A stretch of 64,000 bases of DNA from Devosia sp. FJ2-5-3 (GTDB taxonomy: Bacteria; Pseudomonadota; Alphaproteobacteria; Rhizobiales; Devosiaceae): NCBI RefSeq assembly GCF_029201545.1, contig NZ_CP104007.1, positions 2,700,501 to 2,764,500 of the forward strand, in the 5' to 3' direction. Shown here piece by piece: positions 17,370 through 34,608 of the stretch (positions within the stretch are counted from its first letter, which is position 1; every line of letters starts with the position of its first letter). Both the position numbers and the translations under genes were made by a program. A model generated the notes under the pieces. It was not told the origin of the DNA. It worked only from the letters and a program-made list of their open reading frames with translations, and did no database searches.

Positions 17370-17732
17370 TTAGAACTGCAGACCGCCCTCACGGGCAGCG
17401 TCTGCAAGGGCCTTAACACGGCCGTGATAGATGTAGGCGCCACGGTCGAAGACGACTTCGCCAACGCCTGCCTTCACGCCACGCTCGGCAATCGCCTTGC
17501 CGACGGACGCAGCAGCCTCGGCGGTCGAACCGCTCTTGAGGCCCGAGCGCAGATCCTTGTCGAGGGTCGAAGCGGCAGCCAGCGTACGACCAGTCGTGTC
17601 GTCGATGATCTGGGCGTAGATATTCTTGTCCGAGCGGAAAACGCTGAGACGGGGACGACCAAAGGCACGAGCCTTGAGCGCCTTGCGGACACGGGCCTTG
17701 CGGCGATCCGCACCTTTTGCAGTGATAGCCAT
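17370..17732 (-). CDS. rplR: 50S ribosomal protein L18
   Basis: 120 residues; the 5S-rRNA-binding protein of the central protuberance. Recognised from [18 protein letters not shown] and [25 protein letters not shown]. Normal length, normal spc-operon position between rplF and rpsE. Confidence 0.98.
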   Translation of the reverse strand: MAITAKGADRRKARVRKALKARAFGRPRLSVFRSDKNIYAQIIDDTTGRTLAAASTLDKDLRSGLKSGSTAEAAASVGKAIAERGVKAGVGEVVFDRGAYIYHGRVKALADAAREGGLQF

Positions 17733-17744
17733 TGCAGGCGCTCC

Positions 17745-18278
17745 TTACTTCTTCTTGCCTTCTTTGCGATACACGGTCTCGTTCGAGTACCGCACACCCT
17801 TGCCCTTGTAGGGCTCGGGCGGACGCCAGCCGCGGATCTCTGCGGCCACCTGGCCAACAGCCTGCTTGTCGATACCGGTCACGATGATTTCGGTCGGAGC
17901 CGGCACGGCCAAGGTGATCCCCCGGGGCGCCTGATAGACTACTTCGTGGCTGAAGCCCAGAGACAGCTTCACATCCTTACCCTGCATCGCGGCGCGATAA
18001 CCCACGCCCTGGATCGCAAGCTTCTTTTCGAAGCCGGCGCTGACACCGGTGACCATGTTCTGGATGAGGGCGCGGGTGGTGCCCCAAGCCGCACGGGCTT
18101 CACGGCTGTCGTTGGCAGGAGAGACGACAACGCCTTCTTCACCCTGCTCGACGTTCACCACATCCATGAGCGCGATGCTCAATTCGCCCTTCGGGCCCTT
18201 AGCCGAGACGGTACGACCATTGATCGTTACCGTGACGCCGCTTACCGGGGCCACCGGTTTCTTGCCAGTACGTGACAT
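17745..18278 (-). CDS. rplF: 50S ribosomal protein L6
   Basis: 177 residues made of two repeated domains, with [15 protein letters not shown] near the start and the C-terminal [18 protein letters not shown] that contacts the sarcin-ricin loop region. A 12-base spacer separates it from rplR. Confidence 0.98.
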   Translation of the reverse strand: MSRTGKKPVAPVSGVTVTINGRTVSAKGPKGELSIALMDVVNVEQGEEGVVVSPANDSREARAAWGTTRALIQNMVTGVSAGFEKKLAIQGVGYRAAMQGKDVKLSLGFSHEVVYQAPRGITLAVPAPTEIIVTGIDKQAVGQVAAEIRGWRPPEPYKGKGVRYSNETVYRKEGKKK

Positions 18279-18361
18279 TTCTTATCCTTGAGTAATCGTC
18301 TTACCGCGCGATGCGAGCAAGTGACCGGAACGCAGGGGACCCTGCATTCCGGGCTCACACC

Positions 18362-18760
18362 TTAGAAGACGCGGCAGAGTACCTCGCCACCAACGTTGGC
18401 AGCCTTGGCTTCGTGGTCGGCCATAACACCCTTGGGGGTGGACAGGATCGACACACCGAGGCCATTAGCCACCTGCGGAATATTCTTTACCGACGCGTAC
18501 ACGCGGCGGCCGGGACGGGAAACGCGCTCGATGGTGCGGATCACGCCTTCGTTCTCGGAGTACTTGAGTTCAATCTCGTACTCGGAAGCACCGTTCTCGA
18601 ACTTGGTCTCCGAATAGCCGCGGATGAAACCCTCGGACTGGAGAACGTCCAGCACGCGACCGCGAAGGGTCGATGCCGGTGTCGAAACGGAAGATTTGCG
18701 ACGCTCTTGAGCGTTGCGGATGCGGGTCAGCATATCGCCGATGGGATCGGAAAAGCTCAT
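18362..18760 (-). CDS. rpsH: 30S ribosomal protein S8
   Basis: 132 residues, [18 protein letters not shown] at the start and [17 protein letters not shown] near the end. S8 binds 16S rRNA helix 21 and in enterobacteria represses the spc operon through a site near rplE; I could not identify such a site by eye here. An 83-base spacer precedes rplF. Confidence 0.98.
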   Translation of the reverse strand: MSFSDPIGDMLTRIRNAQERRKSSVSTPASTLRGRVLDVLQSEGFIRGYSETKFENGASEYEIELKYSENEGVIRTIERVSRPGRRVYASVKNIPQVANGLGVSILSTPKGVMADHEAKAANVGGEVLCRVF

Positions 18761-18772
18761 TGTCTTCTCTCC

Positions 18773-19078
18773 TTACCAGCTCGACTTGACCAAACCCGGG
18801 ATCTGACCCAGGTTGCCCAGCTGACGCAGGGCGATACGGCTCATCTTGAGCTTGCGATAGTAACCACGCGGACGACCCGAGACCTCGCAACGGTTGCGCA
18901 CGCGCACCTTTGCCGAGTTGCGGGGAAGTTCTGCGAGCTTGAGCGTTGCGTTGAAGCGCTCTTCAATGGACAGATTCTGGTCCTTGATCGTTGCCTTGAG
19001 GGCAGAACGCTTGTCAGCATACTGCTTGGCCAGGGCCGCGCGCTTGTTGTTCTTTTCGATGGAGCTGGTCTTTGCCAT
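18773..19078 (-). CDS. rpsN: 30S ribosomal protein S14
   Basis: 101 residues, the long, zinc-free form (no CxxC pair), with [17 protein letters not shown] and the C-terminal LPGLV-like end. Twelve bases separate it from rpsH. No second, zinc-ribbon copy is in the window. Confidence 0.97.
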   Translation of the reverse strand: MAKTSSIEKNNKRAALAKQYADKRSALKATIKDQNLSIEERFNATLKLAELPRNSAKVRVRNRCEVSGRPRGYYRKLKMSRIALRQLGNLGQIPGLVKSSW

Positions 19079-19108
19079 GTCCTGATCCTTTATCCCTTCC
19101 CTGCCCGC

Positions 19109-19666
19109 TTACTGGCGGAACGGGAAGTTGAAAGCCCGCAGAAGCGCGCGTGCTTCATCGTCCGTCTTGGCCGTCGTGGCAATCACGATATCCATGCCCC
19201 AAACCTGATCGATCTGATCGTAGTTGATTTCGGGGAAAATGATGTGTTCCTTGATGCCCATGGCATAGTTGCCACGGCCGTCAAAGGAATTCGGATTGAG
19301 GCCACGGAAGTCACGGACGCGCGGCAGGGCGATGTTCACCAAGCGGTCCAGGAATTCGTACATGCGCACGCCGCGCAGGGTGACCTTGACGCCGAGCGGC
19401 ATTTCTTCGCGGACCTTGAAGCCAGCGATAGACTTGCGCGCATGGGTGATAACCGGCTTCTGACCAGCGATCTTTTCCATTTCGGCAGCAGCGGACTTCA
19501 CCTTCTTGGTGTCGGCCACGGCTTCACCAACGCCCATGTTCAGCACGATCTTGTCGACCTTGGGCAGCTGCATGACGTTGGTGTAGTTGAACTGCTTGGT
19601 CAGTTCAGCCTTGATGGTCTCTTCATAGACCGTGCGCAGGCGCGGAATATAAGCGGTCTCAGCCAT
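19109..19666 (-). CDS. rplE: 50S ribosomal protein L5
   Basis: 185 residues from the ATG at 19666 ([16 protein letters not shown]). This start was preferred over the in-frame ATG at 19675 because GGAGATGGG lies at the right distance for it and only two bases from the other. It overlaps the rplX stop by 8 bases. Contains [19 protein letters not shown] and the 5S-contact region. Central protuberance protein. Confidence 0.97.
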   Translation of the reverse strand: MAETAYIPRLRTVYEETIKAELTKQFNYTNVMQLPKVDKIVLNMGVGEAVADTKKVKSAAAEMEKIAGQKPVITHARKSIAGFKVREEMPLGVKVTLRGVRMYEFLDRLVNIALPRVRDFRGLNPNSFDGRGNYAMGIKEHIIFPEINYDQIDQVWGMDIVIATTAKTDDEARALLRAFNFPFRQ

Positions 19667-19970
19667 CGATCCCATCTCCGGTAGTCTTGGCGACGCGGGT
19701 CTTCACGCCGTCCTTGATCTGGAAACCGACGCGGGTCGGCTTGCCATTGGCATCAGCAACGGCGAGATTGGACAGATGGATCGGCGCTTCCTTGGTGAAG
19801 ATGCCGGCATCGGTCGACGCAGTCTGCTTGGTGTGGCGGCGGATCAGGTTGATACCCTGAACGAGCGCGCGGGTTTCGCTGGGAATTACCTGCAGGACCT
19901 GACCGGTCTTGCCCTTGTCCTTACCAGCGAGGACGACGACCTTGTCGCCCTTCTTGATCTTGGAGGCCAT
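19659..19970 (-). CDS. rplX: 50S ribosomal protein L24
   Basis: 103 residues with an N-terminal KOW motif ([20 protein letters not shown]), an assembly-initiating protein at the tunnel exit. Overlaps rplE at its 3' end and rplN by one base at its 5' end, showing tight translational coupling along the spc operon. Confidence 0.98.
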   Translation of the reverse strand: MASKIKKGDKVVVLAGKDKGKTGQVLQVIPSETRALVQGINLIRRHTKQTASTDAGIFTKEAPIHLSNLAVADANGKPTRVGFQIKDGVKTRVAKTTGDGIDG

Positions 19971-20338
19971 TACAGCACCTCTGGGGCGAGCGAGATGATC
20001 TTCATGTGGTTCTTGGCGCGAAGTTCGCGCGGAACCGGTCCGAAGATACGGGTGCCGATGGGCTCTTTCTGATTGTTCAGAAGAACAGCGGCGTTCTTGT
20101 CAAAACGGATGACGGTGCCATCGGGGCGACGGATGTCAGTTGCGGTGCGAACCACCACAGCCTTCATTACCTGGCCCTTCTTAACGCGACCACGCGGAAT
20201 AGCGTCCTTGACCGAAACGACAATAATGTCGCCGACCGAGGCGTATTTGCGATGCGAGCCGCCCAGCACCTTGATGCACATGACTCGCTTAGCGCCGGAA
20301 TTATCGGCGACGTCGAGATTGGACTGCATCTGGATCAT
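19970..20338 (-). CDS. rplN: 50S ribosomal protein L14
   Basis: 122 residues, [20 protein letters not shown] at the start and [13 protein letters not shown] near the end; a very conserved protein at the intersubunit face. It is the first gene of the spc part, with a 69-base spacer after rpsQ. Confidence 0.98.
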   Translation of the reverse strand: MIQMQSNLDVADNSGAKRVMCIKVLGGSHRKYASVGDIIVVSVKDAIPRGRVKKGQVMKAVVVRTATDIRRPDGTVIRFDKNAAVLLNNQKEPIGTRIFGPVPRELRAKNHMKIISLAPEVL

Positions 20339-20407
20339 AACTGGATGCCTTCTAGTTGAACCGGCTGCACCGTCATCCGGCTCGCCGACCTAATATCAAA
20401 AATTCTC

Positions 20408-20641
20408 TTACGCTGACGGAACAAGCGTCCAACGCTTGTTCTTGCTGATCGGCGCAGTTTCCTCGATCCAGACGATCTGCCCGACCTTGGCCACATTGGC
20501 CTCGTCATGGGCATGGTACTTCTTGGACCGACGCACCGTCTTCTTCAGAAGGGGGTGCGTGAAACGGCGCTCGACACGAACAACGATAGTCTTGTCATTG
20601 GCGTCGGAGACAACAGTCCCCTGCAGAACGCGCTTTGGCAT
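20408..20641 (-). CDS. rpsQ: 30S ribosomal protein S17
   Basis: 77 residues, OB-fold protein, [21 protein letters not shown] followed by [19 protein letters not shown]. The last gene of the S10 group; 12 bases after rpmC. Confidence 0.98.
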   Translation of the reverse strand: MPKRVLQGTVVSDANDKTIVVRVERRFTHPLLKKTVRRSKKYHAHDEANVAKVGQIVWIEETAPISKNKRWTLVPSA

Positions 20642-20653
20642 GGGATCGATTCC

Positions 20654-20848
20654 TTACTTAGCTGCGTTCTTTTGGCCGAGGATCGTCTTGATCCGCGCGA
20701 TATCGCGGCGGACCTGCTTGACCTGGGCCGGCTTTTCCAGCTGCTGGGTAGCACGCTGGAAACGCAGGTTGAACTGTTCTTTCTTGAGGTCGACGAGCTG
20801 ATCTTTCAGTTCGTCTGCGGTTTTGCTCCGCACATCACTGGCTTTCAT
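20654..20848 (-). CDS. rpmC: 50S ribosomal protein L29
   Basis: 64 residues forming two antiparallel helices; [18 protein letters not shown] and [17 protein letters not shown] are typical. Eleven bases separate it from rplP. It sits at the peptide tunnel exit. Confidence 0.98.
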   Translation of the reverse strand: MKASDVRSKTADELKDQLVDLKKEQFNLRFQRATQQLEKPAQVKQVRRDIARIKTILGQKNAAK

Positions 20849-20859
20849 GCTCGTGTTCC

Positions 20860-21273
20860 TTAGTCGACAATGCGCTGTACGATGCGCGTGGTGATCGGCA
20901 ACTTCATTGCTCCGAGGCGAAGGGCCTCCTTTGCAACGTCTTCGGGTACGCCGTCAATCTCAAAAACGATGCGACCAGGTTTTACACGTGCCGCCCAGAA
21001 CTCCACGGAGCCCTTACCCTTACCCATTCGGACTTCGGTAGGCTTCTTGGAAACTGGCAGATCCGGGAAAATCCGGATCCACACGCGGCCCTGACGCTTC
21101 ATCTCGCGAGTGATCGCGCGACGGGCTGCCTCGATCTGGCGGGCAGTAACACGTTCCGGCTCGGTGGCCTTCAGTGCGTACTGGCCGAATGCCAGCTCGG
21201 TGCCACCCTTGGCCTGGCCATGGATGCGACCCTTGTGGGCCTTGCGGAACTTAGTTCTCTTCGGTTGCAGCAT
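20860..21273 (-). CDS. rplP: 50S ribosomal protein L16
   Basis: 137 residues with [36 protein letters not shown] and [17 protein letters not shown]. Helps place A-site tRNA. The basic loop that carries the conserved arginine hydroxylated in some bacteria (MGKGKG region) is present. Fifteen bases after rpsC. Confidence 0.98.
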   Translation of the reverse strand: MLQPKRTKFRKAHKGRIHGQAKGGTELAFGQYALKATEPERVTARQIEAARRAITREMKRQGRVWIRIFPDLPVSKKPTEVRMGKGKGSVEFWAARVKPGRIVFEIDGVPEDVAKEALRLGAMKLPITTRIVQRIVD

Positions 21274-21288
21274 AGTCGTTCAACCTTC

Positions 21289-22026
21289 TTATGCGCGTTC
21301 GCGGTCGCGATCGCCACGCTCACGGCGCGGTTCGCGCTCGCTACGCTGGCCACCTTCACTACCTTCGGTAGCGCGACGCTCATGAGCGGACGGATCATGC
21401 TCGAGGACTTCGCCCTTGAAGACCCAGACCTTGATGCCGATGATGCCATACGTGGTTTCGGCTTCGGCCGTGCCGTAGTCGATGTCCGCACGCAGGGTGT
21501 GCAGCGGCACGCGGCCTTCGCGGTACCATTCGGTACGAGCGATGTCGGCACCACCAAGACGACCACCAACATTGACGCGGATACCACCGGCGCCCATGCG
21601 GATTGCGGTCTGAACGGCACGCTTCATGGCGCGACGGAATGCCACACGGCGTTCCAGCTGCTGAGCAATGCCCTGGGCAACCAAGGTCGCGTCCGTCTCG
21701 GGCTTGCGCACTTCAACGATGTTGATGTGCACTTCCGAGTCGGTGAACTTCTTCACCTTGGCGCGGATCTTGTCGATGTCAGCGCCCTTCTTGCCGATCA
21801 CGATGCCCGGACGGGCGGTGTGGATCGACACGCGGCACTTGCGGTGCGGACGCTCGATGACGATCTTGGAGACGGCGGCCGCCTTCAGATCCTTCATCAG
21901 CATGGTGCGGATCTTCAGGTCTTCCTGAAGCAGCGAACCATACTCGCCCTTATTGGCGTACCAGCGGCTATCCCAGGTGCGGTTGATGCCCAGGCGGAAG
22001 CCGATTGGATTGATCTTCTGACCCAT
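21289..22026 (-). CDS. rpsC: 30S ribosomal protein S3
   Basis: 245 residues. The type II KH domain is visible ([17 protein letters not shown]), followed by the S3 C-terminal domain and a highly charged Arg/Glu tail ([20 protein letters not shown]) common in Rhizobiales. It starts one base into the rplV stop, an ATGA-type overlap. Forms the mRNA entry tunnel with S4 and S5. Confidence 0.98.
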   Translation of the reverse strand: MGQKINPIGFRLGINRTWDSRWYANKGEYGSLLQEDLKIRTMLMKDLKAAAVSKIVIERPHRKCRVSIHTARPGIVIGKKGADIDKIRAKVKKFTDSEVHINIVEVRKPETDATLVAQGIAQQLERRVAFRRAMKRAVQTAIRMGAGGIRVNVGGRLGGADIARTEWYREGRVPLHTLRADIDYGTAEAETTYGIIGIKVWVFKGEVLEHDPSAHERRATEGSEGGQRSEREPRRERGDRDRERA

Positions 22027-22406
22027 TATGCGGCCTCCTCAACTTGCCGGACGACGATCGTCAGATGCGAGAAAGGCTTCTCGATCCGCGACGATTTACC
22101 GCGACCACGTGCAGTGAAACGCTTCATGACAAGCGAATTGCCCACGAAGGCTTCGGCAACGACGAGGGCGTCGGTGTCCAAGCCATGGTTGTTCTCGGCA
22201 TTGGCGATGGCGCTCTCGAGCACCTTCTTCACCTGGCCAGAGATGCGCTTGTGGCTGAATTCGAGATCGGCCAGGGCCTTCTCAACCTTCTTGCCACGGA
22301 TCAACTGCGCGACGAGGTTCAGCTTCTGAGGGCTGATGCGCAGCATGCGCAGGACAGCCTTAGCCTCGTTGTCCTTGAGAGCGCGCTCAGTCTTTGGCTT
22401 GCCCAT
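22026..22406 (-). CDS. rplV: 50S ribosomal protein L22
   Basis: 126 residues from the ATG at 22406 ([18 protein letters not shown]); a longer frame to 22475 would run into rpsS and is rejected. The beta-hairpin that lines the exit tunnel is present near the C-terminus ([19 protein letters not shown]), the site of macrolide-resistance changes in other bacteria; it looks ordinary here. Confidence 0.97.
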   Translation of the reverse strand: MGKPKTERALKDNEAKAVLRMLRISPQKLNLVAQLIRGKKVEKALADLEFSHKRISGQVKKVLESAIANAENNHGLDTDALVVAEAFVGNSLVMKRFTARGRGKSSRIEKPFSHLTIVVRQVEEAA

Positions 22407-22407
22407 C

Positions 22408-22686
22408 TTACTTCCTCTTGGCCTTCTTGTCGGCGGCGTGACCGTAATAGGTACGGGTCGGCGCGAACTCGCCAAACTTGTGGCCGATCATGTCTTCGGT
22501 GACGCTGACCGGAATGTGCTTCTGGCCATTGTGCACGCCGAACGTGATACCCACGAACTGCGGCAGGATGGTAGAGCGACGGCTCCAGATCTTGACAACG
22601 TCGTTGCGGCCGGATGCCAAGGCCTTCTCAGCCTTCTTGAGCATGTAGCCGTCTACGAACGGGCCCTTCCAAATCGAACGGGTCAT
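22408..22686 (-). CDS. rpsS: 30S ribosomal protein S19
   Basis: 92 residues; [20 protein letters not shown] at the start and [24 protein letters not shown] at the end. Pairs with S13 in the head of the small subunit. Only a few bases separate it from both rplB and rplV. Confidence 0.98.
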   Translation of the reverse strand: MTRSIWKGPFVDGYMLKKAEKALASGRNDVVKIWSRRSTILPQFVGITFGVHNGQKHIPVSVTEDMIGHKFGEFAPTRTYYGHAADKKAKRK

Positions 22687-22689
22687 CGC

Positions 22690-23529
22690 TTACCTGCCCT
22701 TCTTAACGTGACGGCTACGAACGATGAACTTGTCCGTTGCCTTGTTGCTACGCGTACGCTTGCCCTTGGTCGGCTTGCCCCACGGGGTAACCGGGTGACG
22801 ACCACCGGAGGTACGGCCTTCACCACCACCATGCGGGTGATCGACCGGGTTCATGGTCACACCGCGGTTGACCGGCTTGCGGCCGAGCCAGCGATTGCGA
22901 CCAGCCTTGCCGAGCGAGGTGTTGGCGTGATCCTGGTTGGACACAGCACCGACGGTTGCAAGGCAAGTGCCATGCACACGACGCTGCTCACCCGAGTTGA
23001 GGCGCAGGATGGCCCAACCGGAGTCGCGGCCAACGTACTGGGCATAGGCGCCGGCAGAACGGGCGACCTGGCCACCCTTGCGGGGCTTCAGCTCGACGTT
23101 GTGCACGATGGTGCCGACCGGCATGCGCTCGAGCGGCATGGCGTTGCCCGGCTTCACGTCGAGAGCCGACATGGACGAGATGACCTTGTCACCTGCAGCC
23201 AGACGCTGGGGAGCCACGATATAGGCAAGCTCGCCATCTTCGTACTTGATCAGAGCGATCCAAGCGGTGCGGTTCGGATCGTATTCGAGACGTTCTACGG
23301 TCCCGACGACGTCAAACTTGGCACGCTTGAAATCAATCATGCGATACGTACGCTTGTGACCGCCACCACGGTGGAACGCAGTGATGCGACCACGGTTGTT
23401 ACGACCACCGGATTTGCTGAGGCCTTCGGTCAAAGCCTTGACCGGGGCACCCTTCCAGAGCTGCGAACGGTCGGTCGTAACGAGAGTACGACGGCCTTCG
23501 GAGGTGGGATTGTAAGTCTTTAGAGCCAT
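22690..23529 (-). CDS. rplB: 50S ribosomal protein L2
   Basis: 279 residues. The conserved peptidyl-transferase-proximal segment [14 protein letters not shown] with its invariant His is intact, as is [18 protein letters not shown]. Complete and ordinary; three bases before rpsS and 18 bases after rplW in the S10 operon. Confidence 0.98.
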   Translation of the reverse strand: MALKTYNPTSEGRRTLVTTDRSQLWKGAPVKALTEGLSKSGGRNNRGRITAFHRGGGHKRTYRMIDFKRAKFDVVGTVERLEYDPNRTAWIALIKYEDGELAYIVAPQRLAAGDKVISSMSALDVKPGNAMPLERMPVGTIVHNVELKPRKGGQVARSAGAYAQYVGRDSGWAILRLNSGEQRRVHGTCLATVGAVSNQDHANTSLGKAGRNRWLGRKPVNRGVTMNPVDHPHGGGEGRTSGGRHPVTPWGKPTKGKRTRSNKATDKFIVRSRHVKKGR

Positions 23530-23547
23530 TTTGCTGTCTCTTGTCCC

Positions 23548-23841
23548 TTAGAGGCCGGTCGAAATATCGATCGACTGGCCGTCGACGAGGGTCACAACGG
23601 CCTTCTTCACGTCGTTCCGGGTGCCGATGCGGCCGCGGAAGCGCTTCACCTTGCCCTTGCGGACGAGGGTGTTCACTGCCTTGACCTTGACCGAGAAGAG
23701 CTGCTCGACGGCAGCCTTGATCTCGGGCTTGGATGCATCGATGGCCACGTCGAAAACGACCTGGTTGTTTTCCGAAGCCATCGTCGACTTTTCAGTCACG
23801 ACGGGGTTACGGACGATATCGTAAGCGGCAAGCTTGTTCAT
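23548..23841 (-). CDS. rplW: 50S ribosomal protein L23
   Basis: 97 residues; tunnel-exit protein that docks SRP and trigger factor. Recognised from [14 protein letters not shown] and [20 protein letters not shown]. The ATG overlaps the rplD stop by four bases. Confidence 0.98.
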   Translation of the reverse strand: MNKLAAYDIVRNPVVTEKSTMASENNQVVFDVAIDASKPEIKAAVEQLFSVKVKAVNTLVRKGKVKRFRGRIGTRNDVKKAVVTLVDGQSIDISTGL

Positions 23842-24458
23842 GCGAACCTCGCTTCCAGCGCCTCAAGCGCTGCCTTGGTCAGGACGAGCTTGTCACGCTT
23901 AAGGATCGAAACAACGTTGATCCCCTGCACCGGCAGCACGTCGATATTCGGGATGTTGCGCGCGGCAAGAGCGAAGTTCTGGTCGACGGTTGCACCGTCG
24001 ATGATCAGAGCGTTTGCCCAGGCGAGCTTGCCGAAGGTGGTGCGCAGAGCTGCAGTCTTGGCTTCCGCCTGTGCAACGCTTTCCAGCACGATCAGCGAGC
24101 CTGCAGCGGCCTTGGCCGACAGAGCATGCTTAAGTGCCAGGGCGCGGACCTTCTTGGGAAGATCGATCGCGTGGCTACGCGGGGTCGGACCGAATGCACG
24201 GCCGCCACCACGGAACTGGGGAGCCTTGCGATCGCCGTGACGAGCGCCGCCCGAACCCTTCTGCTTCACGAACTTCTTGCCCGTGCGCACGCCTTCGGAA
24301 CGGTTCTTCACGTCATGCGTGCCAGCCATAGCCTTAAGCTGCTGGTAGCGAACCATACGGTGCAGGATGTCGGGGCGAACCTCGAGACCGAACACGTCAT
24401 CCGCGAGGGCGACAGTACCGGCCGACTTCCCGTCGAGAGTAGTTACCTGGAGTTCCAT
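23838..24458 (-). CDS. rplD: 50S ribosomal protein L4
   Basis: 206 residues, with the long loop that enters the exit tunnel ([25 protein letters not shown] sequence around residues 60-80). In enterobacteria L4 also represses its own operon; the S10 leader here is different and I cannot show such control. It begins one base after the rplC stop. Confidence 0.98.
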   Translation of the reverse strand: MELQVTTLDGKSAGTVALADDVFGLEVRPDILHRMVRYQQLKAMAGTHDVKNRSEGVRTGKKFVKQKGSGGARHGDRKAPQFRGGGRAFGPTPRSHAIDLPKKVRALALKHALSAKAAAGSLIVLESVAQAEAKTAALRTTFGKLAWANALIIDGATVDQNFALAARNIPNIDVLPVQGINVVSILKRDKLVLTKAALEALEARFA

Positions 24459-25154
24459 TTACTTCGCTTCTCCCGCAGCAGCGGCCTCGAACGAACCCGG
24501 AAGGGCAGCGTTCGCGGGAGCCGGCTTCTTGACGGCGTCCTTGATCGTGATCCAAGCACCCTTGGAGCCCGGCACCGAACCCTGGATCAGGATCAGGCCA
24601 CGTTCCACGTCAGTCTTGACGACCTTGACATTCTGAGTGGTGATGCGGCGGTCACCCATGTGACCAGGCATCTTCTTGTTCTTGAAGGTCTTACCGGGGT
24701 CCTGACGACCACCAGTCGAACCGATGGAGCGGTGAGACACGGAAACACCGTGCGAGGCGCGCAGACCACCGAAGTTCCAGCGCTTCATACCACCGGCAAA
24801 ACCCTTACCGATGGACGTTCCGGTCACATCGACGAGCTGGCCTTCAGCAAAGTGGTCAGCCTTAAGAGTGGCGCCAACCTCGATCAGGTTCTCTGCATCG
24901 ACGCGGAATTCGGTCACGTGACGCTTGGGTTCGACCTTGGCAGCGGCGAAGTGGCCGCGCTCTGCCTTGGAGGTGTTCTTTGCCTTAGCCTGGCCTGCGC
25001 CGAGCTGCAGGGCGACGTAGCCGTCCTTCTCCACGGTCTTCTGGGCTACCACCTGGCAGTTTTCCAGACTCAGAACTGTCACAGGGACGTGCGAGCCGTC
25101 CTCTGCGAAGATGCGAGTCATCCCCAGCTTCTGTGCGATCAATCCAGAACGCAT
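24459..25154 (-). CDS. rplC: 50S ribosomal protein L3
   Basis: 231 residues. The segment [20 protein letters not shown] contains the glutamine that PrmB methylates in other proteobacteria. The N-terminus ([13 protein letters not shown]) is typical. An Ala-rich C-terminal extension ([10 protein letters not shown]) is usual in alphaproteobacteria. 84 bases after rpsJ. Confidence 0.98.
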   Translation of the reverse strand: MRSGLIAQKLGMTRIFAEDGSHVPVTVLSLENCQVVAQKTVEKDGYVALQLGAGQAKAKNTSKAERGHFAAAKVEPKRHVTEFRVDAENLIEVGATLKADHFAEGQLVDVTGTSIGKGFAGGMKRWNFGGLRASHGVSVSHRSIGSTGGRQDPGKTFKNKKMPGHMGDRRITTQNVKVVKTDVERGLILIQGSVPGSKGAWITIKDAVKKPAPANAALPGSFEAAAAGEAK

Positions 25155-25238
25155 CGGTTATACCTTCTTGTTGGCGCTCTGCCGGGTCATGGTTTCAGAG
25201 GACCCCTTTAGCGGCAGGCGCGGAATTTGTTTTATGCT

Positions 25239-25547
25239 TTAGAGCTTGATTTCGACGTCGACGCCGGCGGCGAGGTCAAGCTTCATCAGTGCATCCACCG
25301 TCTGAGGGGTCGGGTCCACAATGTCAAGCAAACGCTTGTGGGTCCGGATCTCAAACTGCTCGCGAGCCTTCTTGTCGATGTGCGGCGAGCGGTTGACGGT
25401 GAACTTGTCGATGCGGGTCGGCAGCGGAATGGGACCGCGAACCTGTGCACCCGTGCGCTTGGCGGTATTGACGATCTCGCGGGTCGACGTATCGAGCACG
25501 CGATGGTCAAACGCCTTGAGGCGGATGCGGATATTCTGACCGTTCAT
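25239..25547 (-). CDS. rpsJ: 30S ribosomal protein S10 (NusE)
   Basis: 102 residues from the ATG at 25547 ([19 protein letters not shown]); the six-residue longer frame is not conserved. Acts in the small-subunit head and, with NusB (encoded at 4.1-4.6 kb), in antitermination. First gene of the S10 group, 67 bases after tuf, with a very stable hairpin in between. Confidence 0.98.
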   Translation of the reverse strand: MNGQNIRIRLKAFDHRVLDTSTREIVNTAKRTGAQVRGPIPLPTRIDKFTVNRSPHIDKKAREQFEIRTHKRLLDIVDPTPQTVDALMKLDLAAGVDVEIKL

Positions 25548-25572
25548 CTTCTCAAATCCTGACAAAATTGAT

Positions 25573-25600
25573 CGCGGCGCGCGATCATCCGCGCGCCGCG
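25573..25600 (-). promoter_or_regulatory. GC-rich hairpin between tuf and rpsJ
   Basis: Perfect 11-bp stem CGCGGCGCGCG / CGCGCGCCGCG with a six-base loop. Downstream on the minus strand is only a weak T-tract (ATCAATTTTG). It may terminate part of the transcripts or stabilise the tuf 3' end. Confidence 0.6.
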
Positions 25601-25614
25601 AATGTCTAAGAGGC

Positions 25615-26805
<1,191 letters not shown>

Positions 26806-26870
26806 CTTTTTTCTCCAAAATCGTCAGCGCAAAGGCCGACTTTCAGTTGAGTTTATAGCTTGCGCTGTTT

Positions 26871-28961
<2,091 letters not shown>

Positions 28962-28973
28962 TGGATACTCCTA

Positions 28974-29444
28974 CTACCAGCGGTAGTGCGAGAAGGCACG
29001 GTTGGCATCGGCCATACGGTGCGTGTCTTCGCGTTTCTTGACGGCCTGACCGCGGCCGTTGATGGCATCCATGAGCTCGCCGGACAGACGTTCGCGCATG
29101 GTGTTCTCGCCGCGCTTGCGGGCGCTTTCGATCAGCCAGCGAATGGCAAGAGCCTGCTGACGATCGGTACGAACCTCAACCGGCACCTGGTAGGTAGCAC
29201 CGCCAACGCGGCGCGACCTGACTTCAACGGCCGGGCGAATGTTGTCCAGGGCACCATGGAAAACGGTGACCGGGTCCTGCTTGAGCTTTGCTTCGACGAT
29301 GTCGAATGCACCATAGACGATGGATTCGGCAGCGGACTTCTTGCCGTCCCTCATCAGGGAGTTCATGAACTTGGTGAGCACCAGATCGCCGAACTTGGCA
29401 TCTGGAATAACGTCACGCTTTTCTGCGCGGTGGCGACGGGACAT
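28974..29444 (-). CDS. rpsG: 30S ribosomal protein S7
   Basis: 156 residues; nucleates assembly of the small-subunit head. [20 protein letters not shown] at the start and NRAFSHYRW at the end are typical. In enterobacteria it represses the str operon through the rpsL-rpsG spacer; the spacer here is only 14 bases, so the same control is unlikely. Confidence 0.98.
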   Translation of the reverse strand: MSRRHRAEKRDVIPDAKFGDLVLTKFMNSLMRDGKKSAAESIVYGAFDIVEAKLKQDPVTVFHGALDNIRPAVEVRSRRVGGATYQVPVEVRTDRQQALAIRWLIESARKRGENTMRERLSGELMDAINGRGQAVKKREDTHRMADANRAFSHYRW

Positions 29445-29458
29445 GACTCAGGATCTCC

Positions 29459-29830
29459 TTACTTCGGACGCTTCGCGCCATACTTCGAACGGCGCTGCTT
29501 GCGATCCTTCACACTCTGGGTGTCGAGGACGCCGCGCAGGATGTGATAGCGAACGCCGGGAAGGTCGCGAACGCGGCCGCCGCGGATCAGCACCACGGAG
29601 TGTTCCTGCAGGTTATGCCCCTCGCCGGGGATGTAGGAAATCACTTCACGCTGGTTGGTGAGACGAACCTTGGCCACCTTGCGGAGAGCGGAGTTCGGCT
29701 TCTTTGGGGTCGTGGTGTACACACGAGAGCAGACGCCGCGCTTCTGCGGGTTAGCTTCCATGGCCGGAACCTTGTTCCGCTTTGGCTTGCTGGCGCGTGG
29801 CTTGCGGATCAGCTGATTAATGGTGGGCAT
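29459..29830 (-). CDS. rpsL: 30S ribosomal protein S12
   Basis: 123 residues; decoding-centre protein. The segments [16 protein letters not shown] and [11 protein letters not shown] carry the lysine and proline positions where streptomycin-resistance changes arise; they look wild type. First gene of the str operon, about 240 bases downstream of a sigma-70-type promoter. Confidence 0.98.
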   Translation of the reverse strand: MPTINQLIRKPRASKPKRNKVPAMEANPQKRGVCSRVYTTTPKKPNSALRKVAKVRLTNQREVISYIPGEGHNLQEHSVVLIRGGRVRDLPGVRYHILRGVLDTQSVKDRKQRRSKYGAKRPK

Positions 29831-30076
29831 TGCGCTCTTTCCATTGGTCCAAAAATATACGGTCTACACAAGCAAACCAAAGTGGCGCTCACCCGAACCC
29901 TTTCAGGACCGGCGGCGCCTCTATTGCAGCGGACCACGCACCATTTCTGGCGGCAGTCATGCGCACAAGGATTTGCTTCGTCTAGTTACCCGACAGTGTG
30001 TTTGGTTGTCTTGGATTCCCGCGCTAGATGGCAGGGACCCGGTGTGACGACCACGACCGACCGCTAAGGTAGGCGC

Positions 30077-30105
30077 TGTTTAGAACCGATGACTCGTTCC
30101 GTCAA
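30077..30105 (-). promoter_or_regulatory. Predicted sigma-70 promoter of the str operon
   Basis: On the minus strand CTTGACG (-35 TTGACG, 30100-30105) and TAAACA (-10, 30077-30082) are 17 bases apart, close to the alphaproteobacterial housekeeping consensus. It lies in the only sizeable spacer between rpoC and rpsL. Confidence 0.65.
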
Positions 30106-30291
30106 GGATTCTTTCGTGAAAAACCGGACGGAGAGCCTTGCGTTTCAGGGAGTACAGCCTTGCGGGGCTCCCCGGGAGGGGGTGGACGGATCGTTTTGAA
30201 AGCGTTCGGTGCAGGCAAGGTTACGATTCGCATCCGGATGGTGAACGCTAACAGACTGTTACCGTTTGTCCGCCCGAGGTGCGAAAATGAC

Positions 30292-30320
30292 AAAAAGAAA
30301 AAGGGGCCCGAAGGCCCCTT
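30292..30320 (-). terminator. Rho-independent terminator of rpoBC
   Basis: Stem AAGGGGCC / GGCCCCTT with a CGAA loop (TTCG on the minus strand), followed on the minus strand by TTTTTCTTTTT. It is 25 bases after the rpoC stop. Confidence 0.93.
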
Positions 30321-30344
30321 CCCTATTCTTCATGGAGCCGGGAG

Positions 30345-34529
<4,185 letters not shown>

Positions 34530-34608
34530 CAAATTTCTCCTCTATCCGTTCGGGCGCCGCGCTCACTGCGCACCCGAACGGAGGATGAATGGGGGTGGAA
34601 GAGCCGGA

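Larger units (their letters stand above)
29831..30344 (-). other. Long leader and spacer between rpoC and rpsL
   Basis: 514 bases without a gene. It holds the rpoC terminator (30292-30320) and a promoter (30077-30105) that leaves a leader of about 240 bases ahead of rpsL. I see no riboswitch or conserved r-protein site in the leader by eye. Confidence 0.7.
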
